Assembly: GCA_009929695.1 (NCBI GenBank)
Contig: RZZW01000005.1
Span: 1-64,000 of the forward strand
From: Clostridia bacterium
Lineage (GTDB): Bacteria > Bacillota > Clostridia > Oscillospirales > Ruminococcaceae
DNA: 64,000 nt
Direction: 5' to 3'
Of this stretch, positions 42,002 to 51,930 are shown one piece after another; positions within the stretch are counted from its first letter, which is position 1, and each line of letters opens with the position of its first letter. The notes beneath the pieces are model-generated. The model saw only the letters and a program-made list of their open reading frames with translations, searched no databases and was not told the origin of the DNA. The position numbers were made by a program, and so were the translations under genes.

Positions 42002-43377
42002 TAAGCCGCGTGCTTGTGGCAAACCGCGGCGAAATCGCGATACGCATTCTGCGCGCCTGCCGCGAGCTTGGCATCGAGCCTGTCGCCGTGTATTCAACAG
42101 CTGACGAACACGCGCTTCACCGCGAGCTCGCCTCAGCGTCCGTCTGCATCGGCTCGCCCCGCGCCGCCGACAGCTATCTCAACATGAACAACATAATCTC
42201 GGCGGCGCTTGCAACACACTGCGACGCAGTGCACCCCGGCTTTGGCTTTTTGTCCGAAAACAGCGATTTTGCGCGCCGCTGCGCCGAATACGGCCTTAAA
42301 TTTATAGGCCCGTCCCCCGATGTCATCGACAGCATGGGCAACAAATCCTACGCGCGCAGCCTTATGCAGAAAATGGGCGTGCCTGTCGTGCCGGGGTCTG
42401 AAGGAAGCGTCGAAAACGCAGAGCAGGCGCTGGAAATTGCCGAAAAAATAGGCTATCCGGTGCTTGTGAAAGCGTCGGCGGGCGGCGGCGGACGCGGAAT
42501 GCGCAAGGCGTTTTGTGAAGATGAGCTTATCGACTCATTTAACACCGCGTGTGCCGAGGCCGAGGCGTGCTTTGGTGACGGCGAAATGTATATCGAAAAG
42601 CTGATAGTGAACCCACGCCACATCGAGGTGCAAATTTTAGCCGACAAAAACGGCAACACGGTTCACCTCGGCGAGCGAGACTGCTCAATGCAGCGCCGCA
42701 ACCAAAAGCTTCTTGAAGAAGCGCCCGCCGCGGGGCTTTCGGACGCTTTGCGCGGCACCATTTGCAGCGCCGCCGTTCGCGCGGCAAAGGCTGCGGGCTA
42801 CGAGAGCGCCGGCACAATTGAATTTGTGCTCGACGACAAAAACAATTACTATTTCATCGAAATGAACACGCGTATACAGGTCGAGCACCCTGTCACCGAA
42901 ATGCTCACGGGCGTTGACATCGTGCACGAGCAGCTTCGCATAGCGTCGGGGTTGCCGCTTTCATTTGAGCAAAAGGACGTGCATTTTAACGGCCACGTGC
43001 TCGAGTGCCGCATAAACGCCGAAAACCCCGAAAACGCGTTTGCGCCCTGCCCCGGCAAGGTCAGCTTTCTGCATTTCCCCGCAGGGCCGGGCGTGAGGGT
43101 GGACTCCGCACTTTACAACGGCTGCGAAATAAGTCCGTTTTATGACTCTATGGTCGCGAAGGTTATCGTGCACAGCGACACGCGGCTCAACACCGTCCGC
43201 CGTATGCGCCGCGCGCTTGAAGAAATGGTTGTCGAGGGCGTGACAACAACGCTGCCGTTACAGCATTTGCTTTTGTTTCAGCCCGATTTTTTGCGCGGAG
43301 ATTACAACACCGGCTTTATCGACGCGCATATCGACAGCATTTTGTCAGCCCAAAAAGCTGCAAGAGGTGACTCATGA
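41998..43377 (+). CDS. accC: biotin carboxylase
   Basis: 459 aa ATP-grasp enzyme that carboxylates biotin on AccB. N-terminal VANRGEIAIRILRACRELG, glycine-rich lid GGGGRGMRKAF, ERDCSMQRRNQK, and EMNTRIQVEHPVTE with catalytic Glu/Arg. Normal length. ATGA overlaps on both sides. Confidence 0.97.
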   Translation: MISRVLVANRGEIAIRILRACRELGIEPVAVYSTADEHALHRELASASVCIGSPRAADSYLNMNNIISAALATHCDAVHPGFGFLSENSDFARRCAEYGLKFIGPSPDVIDSMGNKSYARSLMQKMGVPVVPGSEGSVENAEQALEIAEKIGYPVLVKASAGGGGRGMRKAFCEDELIDSFNTACAEAEACFGDGEMYIEKLIVNPRHIEVQILADKNGNTVHLGERDCSMQRRNQKLLEEAPAAGLSDALRGTICSAAVRAAKAAGYESAGTIEFVLDDKNNYYFIEMNTRIQVEHPVTEMLTGVDIVHEQLRIASGLPLSFEQKDVHFNGHVLECRINAENPENAFAPCPGKVSFLHFPAGPGVRVDSALYNGCEISPFYDSMVAKVIVHSDTRLNTVRRMRRALEEMVVEGVTTTLPLQHLLLFQPDFLRGDYNTGFIDAHIDSILSAQKAARGDS

Positions 43378-44237
43378 ACCCATTTGCACAAAAAAAGATA
43401 TTTTTAGAGGCTTTGCAAGCGCTCCGTTTGAAAAAAAAGCCAAAGGAAACCGCGACGAAAACAGACGCTTCGGTATGCCCAAGCTGCAAGGAGAGCTTTT
43501 CAAAAAATGCGCTTGAAAAAAGCCTTTTTGTCTGCCCCGATTGCGGGCATCATTTTTCAATATCGGCTCAAACAAGGCTCGATATGCTGCTTGACGCAAA
43601 GAGCGTGCGCTTTTTAAACAGACGCTTGCAGGGCGGCAACCCGCTAAATTTTCCGTCATATGAGGCAAAATTGGCCGCTCTCAGAAGTGAGACAGGGATT
43701 TATGAGGCGGTTGTGACGGCTGTCGGCAAAATCGGCGGCGTAAAGGTTGTCGTCTGCGTGCTCGACAGCCGCTTTTTGATGGGCAGCATGGGCACGGCTG
43801 TGGGCGAAAAAATCACCCGCGCCGTCGAATACGCCACACACGCGCGTCTGCCGATCATCATTTTTTCGGCGTCGGGCGGCGCACGTATGCAGGAGGGCAT
43901 TTTGTCGCTTTTTCAAATGGCAAAAACAGCCGCCGCGCTTGAGCGCCACGCCGACGCGGGGCTTTTGTACATATCGTTTTTAACACACCCCACAACAGGC
44001 GGCGTGACGGCAAGCTTTGCGAGCCTCGGCGATGTAATATTAGCCGAGCCGCGCGCATTAATAGGCTTTGCAGGTCCGCGCGTCATCGAGCAGACAATCC
44101 GTCAAACACTGCCCGACGGCTTTCAGCGCTCGGAATATCTGCTTGAACACGGCTTTGTTGACGCGATAATCCCGCGCGGCGAAATGCGCGAAGCGATAAG
44201 CCGCCTGCTCGCGCTTCATGGAAGGACAACCGCATGA
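43374..44237 (+). CDS. accD: acetyl-CoA carboxylase carboxyltransferase beta
   Basis: 287 aa. N-terminal zinc ribbon CPSCKESFSK...CPDCGHHF (four Cys), then a crotonase-fold carboxyltransferase domain (IFSASGGARMQEGILSLFQM, HPTTGGVTASFASLGDV, GFAGPRVIEQT). Works with AccA to make malonyl-CoA. Coupled by ATGA overlaps. Confidence 0.97.
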   Translation: MNPFAQKKIFLEALQALRLKKKPKETATKTDASVCPSCKESFSKNALEKSLFVCPDCGHHFSISAQTRLDMLLDAKSVRFLNRRLQGGNPLNFPSYEAKLAALRSETGIYEAVVTAVGKIGGVKVVVCVLDSRFLMGSMGTAVGEKITRAVEYATHARLPIIIFSASGGARMQEGILSLFQMAKTAAALERHADAGLLYISFLTHPTTGGVTASFASLGDVILAEPRALIGFAGPRVIEQTIRQTLPDGFQRSEYLLEHGFVDAIIPRGEMREAISRLLALHGRTTA

Positions 44238-45052
44238 CAACACCAAAACCCCGCACCGCGGCAGACCGCGTAGCCCTTGCGCGAAACCCGCTTCGCCCCT
44301 CCGTTACAGATTATATAGACCATCTTTTTACAGGCTTTTTTGAGCTTTGCGGTGACCGCCGTCAAGCGGAGGACGCCAGCATTCTCGGTGGGCTTGCCTT
44401 TTATAAAGGTACTCCGGTGACTGTTATAGGCCACCGCAAGGGCAAAACGCTTGAAGAAAACCTGCGCATGAATTTTGGCATGTCAAGCCCCGAGGGGTAC
44501 CGCAAGGCACAGCGCCTTATGCGTCAGGCGGAGAAATTCAAGCGCCCGATAATCACCTTTATCGACACCCCCGGCGCATACCCGGGCATTGAGGCCGAGG
44601 CGCGCGGGCAGGGCGAGGCTATTGCGAGCTGTCTTGCATTAATGAGCCGCTTGACAGTGCCTACTATCGCTGTCGTGACAGGCGAGGGCGGCAGCGGCGG
44701 CGCGCTTGCGCTCGGCGTTGCAGACCGCATTTTCATGTTAGAAAACGCCGTGTTTTCCGTGCTTTCACCCGAGGGCTTCGCCACAATTTTGTGGAAGGAC
44801 GCGTCCCGCTCACAGGAGGCCGCCGAAATTATGAGGCTGACGGCGCAAGACCTTTTGACGCTCGGCGTTATAGACGGCATAATCCACGAGCCGCCAAACG
44901 GCGCGCATGAAGAACCCGCGTCTGTATATCTGGCGCTAGACGCTGTGCTGACGCGCGAGCTTTCGGTACTGTGCGCCCAAAGCGGCGACGCACTACGCAA
45001 AAGCCGCTACAAAAAGCTGCGAGCCATCGGCAACAGAAAGGAAGCTTTATGA
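44234..45052 (+). CDS. accA: acetyl-CoA carboxylase carboxyltransferase alpha
   Basis: 272 aa, slightly short at the N-terminus compared with E. coli AccA. Core motifs TFIDTPGAYPGIEAEARGQG, VTGEGGSGGALALGVADR and LSPEGFATILWKDA are intact. Stop overlaps the fabH start. Confidence 0.97.
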   Translation: MTTPKPRTAADRVALARNPLRPSVTDYIDHLFTGFFELCGDRRQAEDASILGGLAFYKGTPVTVIGHRKGKTLEENLRMNFGMSSPEGYRKAQRLMRQAEKFKRPIITFIDTPGAYPGIEAEARGQGEAIASCLALMSRLTVPTIAVVTGEGGSGGALALGVADRIFMLENAVFSVLSPEGFATILWKDASRSQEAAEIMRLTAQDLLTLGVIDGIIHEPPNGAHEEPASVYLALDAVLTRELSVLCAQSGDALRKSRYKKLRAIGNRKEAL

Positions 45053-45981
45053 CAGGACTGCAAATTTTAGGCCTCGGCCACGCGCTGCCAAAAAAAGCCG
45101 TGACTAACGACGACCTCGCAAATCTTGTCGACACAAGCGACGAGTGGATAAAATCGCGCACAGGCATTCGCGAGCGCCGCTTTGCGTCAAAGGGCGAAAC
45201 AACAACCACTTTGGCAGTCGAAGCCGCAAAAAATGCCATGCGGAAAGCGGGCGTTTGCGCAAAGGACATATCCGTTTGCATAGCTGCAACCTTCACGCCC
45301 GACGTTCAAATGCCGTCTGTAGCGTGCAGCGTCGCGCAGCAGCTTTGCCTTGAAAATGTTAGCGTAGCGTTCGATTTAAACGCCGCCTGCACAGGCTTTG
45401 TGCACGCAGTAGCAAGCGCCCACGCCATTTTATCGGCGCAGGGCGGCCGCTGTGCGCTGATTATAGGCAGCGAAACTATTTCACGCGTGCTCGATATGAC
45501 AGACCGCAGCACCTGTGTGCTTTTTGGCGACGGCGCGGGCGCGGCAGTTGTAGCCTTGTCAGACGCGCACCCTTACTGCTTTTGCGGCAGCGTCATGCCC
45601 GACACACAGTCGCTTCATTGCCGCGAAAATAACCTTGGCATTGAGATGGACGGCGCAAACGTCTACCGCTTCGCAACGCTCACAGTGCCCGAAATATTAA
45701 GGCGGATTATGCAAAAAAGCGAAAAAAGCCTAGACGAAATCGACTATTTTGTCTGCCATCAGGCAAACTCACGCATCATAGAGCAAATCGCCCGCAGGCT
45801 CGGCGCACACAGCGAAAAATTTTACCTCAATTTACAGCGCTACGGCAACACCTCGGCGGCAAGCATTCCCATAGCGTTAAGCGAAATGTCTCACCACGGG
45901 CTGCTGCCGCAGGGCACGACGATAATCTGCGCGGGCTTTGGCGCGGGCTTAACCTGTGCGGGCGCTCTGCTAACATTTTAA
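45049..45981 (+). CDS. fabH: 3-oxoacyl-ACP synthase III
   Basis: 310 aa from the ATG at 45049 (GGAAG upstream, ATGA overlap with accA); an in-frame start at 44971 lies inside accA. It condenses acetyl-CoA with malonyl-ACP to start the chain. Catalytic Cys114 (NAACTGF), His237 (CHQAN) and Asn267 (YGNTSAAS) are all there. Confidence 0.96.
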   Translation: MTGLQILGLGHALPKKAVTNDDLANLVDTSDEWIKSRTGIRERRFASKGETTTTLAVEAAKNAMRKAGVCAKDISVCIAATFTPDVQMPSVACSVAQQLCLENVSVAFDLNAACTGFVHAVASAHAILSAQGGRCALIIGSETISRVLDMTDRSTCVLFGDGAGAAVVALSDAHPYCFCGSVMPDTQSLHCRENNLGIEMDGANVYRFATLTVPEILRRIMQKSEKSLDEIDYFVCHQANSRIIEQIARRLGAHSEKFYLNLQRYGNTSAASIPIALSEMSHHGLLPQGTTIICAGFGAGLTCAGALLTF

Positions 45982-46002
45982 AGCAGTTAAAAGGAGAAAA
46001 TT

Positions 46003-46953
46003 ATGCGTATACAAACGCTTTTAGGAATTGAATTTCCTATTATACAAGGCGGCATGGCAAACGTCGCCACAGGCAGCTTTGCCGCCGCCGTTTCAAACGC
46101 TGGCGCGCTCGGGCTTATCGGAGCGGGCGGCATGACGGCGCAGATGCTCAAAAAAGAAATCGAAATCTGTAAATCGCTCACAAAAAAGCCATTTGGCGTA
46201 AATTTGATGCTCATGAACCAGCAGGTGGACGTAATGGCACAGCTTGTGGCAAATGAGCGCGTGCCCGTCGTCACAACAGGCGCGGGCAATCCGGCTTCAT
46301 ATATTGAAATGTGGAAAAACGCGGGCATAAAAATTTTCCCTGTAGTTTCCGCTGTCGCGCTTGCAAAACGGCTTGAGGCGCAGGGCGTTGACGGCGTTAT
46401 CGCAGAGGGCTGTGAGGCGGGCGGGCACATCGGAGAGGCGACGACAATGGCGCTCATTCCGCAGATTACGCGCGCGCTTAATATACCTGTCATCGCGGCG
46501 GGCGGCATTGCTGTGGGCGAGCAAATGCTTGCGGCTTTCGCGCTCGGCGCGTGCGGCGTGCAGGTCGGCACATGCCTTTTAGTGTCAAAGGAATGCCCCA
46601 TTCACGAAAATTACAAGGCGGCAGTTCTGCGCGCAAATGACCGCGACACCGTTGTCACAGGCCGCATTGCGGGCACGCCTGTGCGCATTTTGAAAAATAA
46701 AATGGCACGCGAATACGTGCGCCTTGAAAAATTAGGCACAGATAAAATGGAGCTTGAAAAATTTACACTCGGCTCGCTTCGCCGCGCTGTTTTGGACGGC
46801 GACACAGAGACAGGCTCGCTTATGGCGGGGCAGTGCGCGGGGCTTTGCAACGAAATCCGCCCACTGCGCGAAATTTTTGAAGCCTTGATGCGCGGCTGTG
46901 AACATACGCTTTCGCGGCTGAACGAGGCGACGGAGGGAAAATCATGCAGCTAG
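46003..46953 (+). CDS. fabK: enoyl-ACP reductase II (FabK)
   Basis: 316-aa FMN-dependent TIM-barrel reductase. IQGGMANVATGSFAAAVSNAG at the N-terminus, EGCEAGGHIGEATTMALIPQ around the FMN site, IPVIAAGGIAVGEQM and GACGVQVGT in the phosphate-binding part. It replaces the triclosan-sensitive FabI, which is absent here. GGAG ribosome site; overlaps the next gene by 10 bases. Confidence 0.94.
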   Translation: MRIQTLLGIEFPIIQGGMANVATGSFAAAVSNAGALGLIGAGGMTAQMLKKEIEICKSLTKKPFGVNLMLMNQQVDVMAQLVANERVPVVTTGAGNPASYIEMWKNAGIKIFPVVSAVALAKRLEAQGVDGVIAEGCEAGGHIGEATTMALIPQITRALNIPVIAAGGIAVGEQMLAAFALGACGVQVGTCLLVSKECPIHENYKAAVLRANDRDTVVTGRIAGTPVRILKNKMAREYVRLEKLGTDKMELEKFTLGSLRRAVLDGDTETGSLMAGQCAGLCNEIRPLREIFEALMRGCEHTLSRLNEATEGKSCS

Positions 46954-47990
46954 GCACAAGGCGGCTTGCTCTGCCGCTTATTCAGGGCGGCATGGGCGTT
47001 GGCATTTCGCTCGGCAATCTCGCGGGCAGCGTCGCAAAAGAGGGCGGCATGGGCGTTATTTCAACGGCGAATATCGGCTTTCGCGAGGGTGATTTTTGGC
47101 AAAACGCAAAGCAGGCAAACAGCCGCGCACTCGCTGCCGAAATTGCGAAAGCAAAGGCGATAGCACACGGCGCGGGGCTTGTCGCAATAAACGCAATGGT
47201 CGCCACTGCCGATTATGCAAACGCTGTAAAAACGGCAGTCTCCGCGGGCGTTGACGCAATAATTTCGGGCGCGGGCTTGCCGATGGAGCTGCCGATGCTC
47301 GCAGACGGTGCTGATGTGCTGCTTGCGCCTATTGTCTCAAGCGGACGCGCCGCGTCGGTCATTTGCCGAAGCTGGCAAATGCACTATCAGCGCCTGCCTA
47401 ATTTTGTGGTGCTTGAAGGCTCGGAGGCGGGCGGACACCTCGGCTTTTCACGCAAGGAGCTTGACGACGGCAGCGCAAAACCGCTGTCTGTGCTTCTCGC
47501 TGACGTTCTTAACGCCGTGGCGGCTTTTGGCAAAATACCTGTTTTTGTCGCGGGCGGCATTAGTGACGGTGCGCAAATCTGCCATTATATAAATGAAGGC
47601 GCGGCGGGCGCGCAAATCGCCACACGGTTTATAGCAACAGAGGAATGTGATGCAAGCGACGGTTATAAAGAGGTGTTTTTGCACGCCGAAAGCAGCGATA
47701 TTTGCCTTGTAAACAGCCCCGTCGGTATGCCCGGCCGCGCGCTTTTTACGCCGCTTGTCAAAAAGCTTGCGCAGCGCGAAACCTTTCCGCCGACGCAGTG
47801 TGTAAACTGTCTTGTGCCGTGCAACCCCGCAAAAACACCGTATTGCATCACGCGCGCGCTTATTGAGGCGGCAAAGGGCAATTTTGAAGAGGGACTGTTT
47901 TTCTGCGGCGCACATGCGGGCGGCGCAAAAAAGCTTGTCACCGTAAAAACGCTTATTGACGAGCTTATGCAGCCGTGGAGGGAATTATGA
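46944..47990 (+). CDS. FabK-like flavin oxidoreductase with Cys-rich tail
   Basis: 348 aa of the same 2-nitropropane dioxygenase/FabK superfamily: IQGGMGVGISLGNLAGSVAKEG, EGSEAGGHLGF, IPVFVAGGISDGAQI, EGAAGAQIATRF. It has an extra C-terminal segment with CVNCLVPCNPAKTPYC, which may bind an iron-sulfur cluster or metal, and extra residues in the barrel. Its place between fabK and fabD implies a role in fatty-acid synthesis, perhaps a second enoyl reductase or an isomerase step for unsaturated chains. The role is inference. Confidence 0.85.
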   Translation: MQLGTRRLALPLIQGGMGVGISLGNLAGSVAKEGGMGVISTANIGFREGDFWQNAKQANSRALAAEIAKAKAIAHGAGLVAINAMVATADYANAVKTAVSAGVDAIISGAGLPMELPMLADGADVLLAPIVSSGRAASVICRSWQMHYQRLPNFVVLEGSEAGGHLGFSRKELDDGSAKPLSVLLADVLNAVAAFGKIPVFVAGGISDGAQICHYINEGAAGAQIATRFIATEECDASDGYKEVFLHAESSDICLVNSPVGMPGRALFTPLVKKLAQRETFPPTQCVNCLVPCNPAKTPYCITRALIEAAKGNFEEGLFFCGAHAGGAKKLVTVKTLIDELMQPWREL

Positions 47991-48916
47991 AGCTTGCTTT
48001 TTTATACGCCGGTCAAGGCAGCCAAAAAGTTGGCATGGGGCGCGATTTTTATAATGAAGAGCCGATTTTCAGCGAAATATTTGATTTTTTACCGCCAAAT
48101 CTGCGCGCGCTTTGCTTTGAGGGCAGCGCCGAGGAGCTTGGCGAGACGCAAAACACACAGCCCGCGCTTCTCGCGTTTGCGGCGGGCGTGACGGCGCTTT
48201 TAAAACAAAACGGCATAACGCCCGATATCGCCGCAGGGCTTTCGCTCGGCGAATATTCGGCGCTCACAGCCGCGGGTGTGTGGGACGCCGAAACCGCAAT
48301 TTCACTTGTGCGCTTTCGCGGCGAGCAAATGGCGCTTGCAACAAAAGGCCGCGCGTGCAAAATGGCGGCTGCTATAGGTATGCCGCGCGACGCGTTAGCC
48401 GCCTGCTGCGCCGAAGCGTCCAAAAAAGGCGTTGCCGAAATCGCGAATTACAACTGCCCAAATCAGCTTGTCATTGGCGGCGACGCGGACGCTGTTGACG
48501 ACGCTTGCGGCCTTGCGCTCGCCGCAGGCGCACGGCGTTGTCTGCCGTTAGCCGTCAGCGGCGCTTTCCACACCTCGTTAATGCGCCCCGCCGCAAATGC
48601 GCTAGAGCAAAAATTCAAAACGCTCACCTTTGGCAAAATGCGCTTTCCCGTCGTGTTCAACTGCACTGCAAACGAGCTTAAAGCGGGCGAAAACGTGCCC
48701 TCTTTGCTTGTGCGTCAGGTGCAGTCCGGCGTTTATTTTGAGGACACGCTTCGCTATATCGCGGCGCAAGGTGTTGATACAGTAATCGAAATCGGCGCGG
48801 GGCGCGTGCTTTCGGGCTTTGTGAAAAAGACTGTGCCCGAGCTTAAATGCTTTGCCATCGAGACGCACGACGATTTCAAAACCGTGCTCGCGGCGATTAA
48901 AAAGGAGAAAAAATGA
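47987..48916 (+). CDS. fabD: malonyl-CoA:ACP transacylase
   Basis: 309 aa from the ATG at 47987 (GGAGGG upstream, ATGA overlap). YAGQGSQKVGMGRDF at the N-terminus, catalytic Ser86 in GLSLGEYSAL and His in SGAFHTSLM. Loads malonyl groups on AcpP. Confidence 0.96.
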   Translation: MKLAFLYAGQGSQKVGMGRDFYNEEPIFSEIFDFLPPNLRALCFEGSAEELGETQNTQPALLAFAAGVTALLKQNGITPDIAAGLSLGEYSALTAAGVWDAETAISLVRFRGEQMALATKGRACKMAAAIGMPRDALAACCAEASKKGVAEIANYNCPNQLVIGGDADAVDDACGLALAAGARRCLPLAVSGAFHTSLMRPAANALEQKFKTLTFGKMRFPVVFNCTANELKAGENVPSLLVRQVQSGVYFEDTLRYIAAQGVDTVIEIGAGRVLSGFVKKTVPELKCFAIETHDDFKTVLAAIKKEKK

Positions 48917-49647
48917 AAACAGCCATCGTAACAGGCGCGGGGCGTGGCATAGGCCGCGCAATCTGCCTCGCGCTCGCCGCTAAAAATATTAACCTTATTG
49001 TGAATTATAAATCAGACGCAGCGTCAGCCGAAAAGACAGTCTCCGCGTGCGAAAAGCTCGGCGTAAAAGTGCTGGCAATACAGGGCGACGTGAGCACAAA
49101 AGCCGACTGCGAAAAAATCGCCGCCGCCGCGCTCCGAGCCTTTGGGGCGCTTGATATCCTTGTGAATAACGCGGGCGTGACGCGCGACAATTTGCTCATG
49201 CGCATGACGGAGGACGAATGGTCGAAAGTGCTCGACACTAACTTAAAAAGCGCCTATTTAATGACGCAGGCGGCTGTGCGCCCAATGCTCCGCGCGCGCT
49301 CGGGGCGCATTGTCAACATAACAAGCGTCGTCGGGCTTATGGGCAACGTCGGTCAGGCAAATTACGCCGCAAGCAAGGCGGGGCTTATAGGCTTAACAAA
49401 GTCTGTCGCGCGTGAATTTGCCGCAAAGGGCGTGACCGTAAACGCCGTCGCGCCGGGCTTTATAAGAACCGATATGACATCAAAGCTGCCCGAGGAAGCA
49501 GCGGAAAAGCTCGCTTTAAGTATTCCGCAAGGGCGTTTTGGCGACGCGTCGGACGTTGCAAACGCGGTGGCTTTTTTAACAGACGATAGCTCCGCATACA
49601 TAACAGGCCAAGTGCTCGCCGTCGACGGCGGCATGACGATGAGATAA
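48913..49647 (+). CDS. fabG: 3-oxoacyl-ACP reductase
   Basis: 244-aa NADPH-dependent SDR. TGAGRGIG at 7-14, NNAG, and the Ser138-Tyr151-Lys155 triad (NITSVVG, YAASK). C-terminal end ITGQVLAVDGGMTM. AAAGGAG site; ATGA overlap with fabD. Confidence 0.97.
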   Translation: MKTAIVTGAGRGIGRAICLALAAKNINLIVNYKSDAASAEKTVSACEKLGVKVLAIQGDVSTKADCEKIAAAALRAFGALDILVNNAGVTRDNLLMRMTEDEWSKVLDTNLKSAYLMTQAAVRPMLRARSGRIVNITSVVGLMGNVGQANYAASKAGLIGLTKSVAREFAAKGVTVNAVAPGFIRTDMTSKLPEEAAEKLALSIPQGRFGDASDVANAVAFLTDDSSAYITGQVLAVDGGMTMR

Positions 49648-49657
49648 GGAGAAAAAC

Positions 49658-50893
49658 ATGAAAAGACGAGTGGTAATCACCGGAATGGGCGCGCTTTCGC
49701 CGATAGGCAACAACGCCGGAGATATGTGGCAGGCGGCCAAAAATGGTGTGTGCGGCATAGCGCCGATAACCTATTACGACACCTCGGCGCAAAAGGTGAA
49801 GCTTGCGGCAGAGCTTAAAGCTTTTGACCCTGAAGAGTGGGTCGATCCTCGCGCTCTGCGCAAAATGAGCCGCTTTTCACAGCTTGCGCTCATCGCCGCC
49901 AAGCAGGCAGTGAAGCAAAGCGGGCTTGATATTTCAAAGGAAAACGCGTCGCACTGCGGCGTAAACGTGTCAAGCGGCATCGGCGGGCTTGACACCATCG
50001 AGCAAGAGCACAGCCGCGGCCTTGCAAAAGGGTTTGACCGCGTGTCGTCATATTTTATCCCCACGGCTATATCAAACATGGCGGCGGGGCTTATTGCAAT
50101 AGAATTTGGGCTTAAAGGTAGCTGCACCTGTGTTGTTACGGCGTGCGCGTCGGGCACAAACGCAATAGGCGAGGGCTTTCGTGCGGTGCGTGACGGCTAC
50201 GCCGAGGTCATGGTGTGCGGCGGAACGGAAGCGTCAATAACGCCGCTCGCAATCGGCGGCTTTACGTCGATGTCCGCGCTTTCGCAAAGCACAGACCCCT
50301 CGCGCGCCTCAATTCCGTTTGACAAAAAGCGCAGCGGCTTTGTTATGGGCGAGGGCGCGGGTGTTTTGGTGCTTGAGGAATACGAGCACGCAAAAAACCG
50401 CGGCGCGGCAATTTTAGGCGAAATTGCAGGCTACGCCGCCACCTGCGACGCTCATCACCTCACAGCCCCGTTAGGCGACGGCTCGGGCGCTGCCGACTGC
50501 ATGACACTTGCAATGCAAGACGCGGGCATAACGCCAAATGATGTGGGCTACATTAACGCGCACGGCACATCAACCCCGATGAACGACCGCTGTGAGACGC
50601 AGGCTATCCGCACAGCACTGGGCGCAGCCACCGACACTGTCGCGGTTTCGTCCACAAAATCAATGACAGGCCATCTTCTAGGCGCGTCGGGCGCTGTCGA
50701 GGCAATCTTGACAGCATGCGCCTTAAACGAGGGCTTTTTGCCGCCGACAATAAACTACGCTGTGCCTGACGAGCTTTGCAATCTTGACATCGTCCCAAAC
50801 GTCGGGCGCAAAAAAGACATCACCTACGCCATGTCAAATTCCCTAGGCTTCGGCGGACATAACGCCGTGCTTGTGCTTCGCCGCATAAGGTAG
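49658..50893 (+). CDS. fabF: 3-oxoacyl-ACP synthase II
   Basis: 411-aa elongating condensing enzyme. Catalytic Cys163 (VTACASGTNA), His in NAHGTSTPMND and His in KSMTGHLLGASG. GLGFGGHNA-type end (NSLGFGGHNAVLV). Ribosome site AAGGAG. Confidence 0.97.
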   Translation: MKRRVVITGMGALSPIGNNAGDMWQAAKNGVCGIAPITYYDTSAQKVKLAAELKAFDPEEWVDPRALRKMSRFSQLALIAAKQAVKQSGLDISKENASHCGVNVSSGIGGLDTIEQEHSRGLAKGFDRVSSYFIPTAISNMAAGLIAIEFGLKGSCTCVVTACASGTNAIGEGFRAVRDGYAEVMVCGGTEASITPLAIGGFTSMSALSQSTDPSRASIPFDKKRSGFVMGEGAGVLVLEEYEHAKNRGAAILGEIAGYAATCDAHHLTAPLGDGSGAADCMTLAMQDAGITPNDVGYINAHGTSTPMNDRCETQAIRTALGAATDTVAVSSTKSMTGHLLGASGAVEAILTACALNEGFLPPTINYAVPDELCNLDIVPNVGRKKDITYAMSNSLGFGGHNAVLVLRRIR

Positions 50894-50917
50894 GCACGCT
50901 AATAAAGGAGCGAATAA

Positions 50918-51343
50918 ATGCAGCTTTCACACACAGAAATTGAGAAAATACTCCCGCACCGCTACCCGATGCTTCTCGTTGACCGCATTGTCGATTTCGA
51001 GGAGGGCAAATGGGCAAAGGGCATAAAATGCGTCTCGGCAAACGAACAGTTTTTTTGCGGCCATTTTCCCGAATACGCCGTTATGCCCGGCGTGCTTATT
51101 TTAGAAGCCCTTGCGCAAACAGGCGCTGTGGCACTGCTTTCTCTACCTGAAAACAAAGGCAAAATTGCGTTTTTCGGCGGTGTAAAATCGGCGAGGTTTC
51201 GCACGCAGGTAGTGCCCGGTGATGTATTAATGCTCTCGTGCGAGTTGACGGCCTTGCGCGGTTCAGTCGGCTTTGGCAAGGCTGTCGCCACGGTTGACGG
51301 CAAAATCGCCGCCGAAGCGGAGCTTTCGTTTGTGCTGCAATAA
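50918..51343 (+). CDS. fabZ: 3-hydroxyacyl-ACP dehydratase
   Basis: 141-aa hot-dog-fold dehydratase. [13 protein letters not shown] at the N-terminus, catalytic His49 in [14 protein letters not shown] and Glu63 in LEALAQ. Last enzyme gene of the operon. Since no FabA/FabM is here, unsaturated fatty-acid synthesis would need another enzyme. Confidence 0.96.
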   Translation: MQLSHTEIEKILPHRYPMLLVDRIVDFEEGKWAKGIKCVSANEQFFCGHFPEYAVMPGVLILEALAQTGAVALLSLPENKGKIAFFGGVKSARFRTQVVPGDVLMLSCELTALRGSVGFGKAVATVDGKIAAEAELSFVLQ

Positions 51344-51355
51344 TTTGTACCGCGA

Positions 51356-51384
51356 TTGCAATTTTGCGCCTTTTTTGCTACAAT
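51356..51384 (+). promoter_or_regulatory. own promoter of the MarR gene
   Basis: TTGCAA (51356-51361), 17-bp spacer, TACAAT (51379-51384), just after the fabZ stop. Confidence 0.75.
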
Positions 51385-51419
51385 AGCATAAAACCCCATT
51401 TTGTGAGGAGGTATCGCCC

Positions 51420-51869
51420 ATGCTGGAAGAAAATTTCACGCGAATTTACACAAAATTCAAGCTGCAATTCTATTCCAAGGTGTTCAGCCGCTTTGAAGAG
51501 CGCGAATCAAGCCTGTCGGCTGTCGAAACCTTTTGCGTGGAGGTGATTTACGCCCTCGGCAGCCCCACTGTCAACGAATTTGCCGCCTTTGCTCAAATTT
51601 CGTCGCCAAACGCCGCGTATAAAATCAACAGCCTAGTAAAAAAAGGCTACGTCCGCCGCGTCCGCTCAAAAGAAGATCGCCGCGAATTTCACCTTGAGGT
51701 CACGGACAAATATATGGAATATTACGGCATCACTTATGACTACGTGGGCGTAGTGATGCAGCGCATAAAAGACCGCTTTCCCCCCGAGGACGTCGAAAAA
51801 CTGGACACCATGCTCAACATCGTCTCCACCGAACTGATTACCGAAGTAAAGCTTAAAGAGACAAAATAA
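51420..51869 (+). CDS. MarR family regulator, FabT-like
   Basis: 149 aa, winged helix-turn-helix (TVNEFAAFAQISSPNAAYKIN, then the wing VRRVRSKEDRREFHLEVT) between dimerising helices. GAGGAGG ribosome site. It lies at the end of a complete fatty-acid operon; the FabT regulators that repress fab genes in response to acyl-ACP belong to the MarR family, though in streptococci fabT is near the start. It likely binds the palindrome at 41288-41325. Confidence 0.8.
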   Translation: MLEENFTRIYTKFKLQFYSKVFSRFEERESSLSAVETFCVEVIYALGSPTVNEFAAFAQISSPNAAYKINSLVKKGYVRRVRSKEDRREFHLEVTDKYMEYYGITYDYVGVVMQRIKDRFPPEDVEKLDTMLNIVSTELITEVKLKETK

Positions 51870-51930
51870 GTGTTTTTAGTCTCTAAAATTTATTTTGTCG
51901 CACATTGCCAAAGCTCGTTTTAAATAAAGC

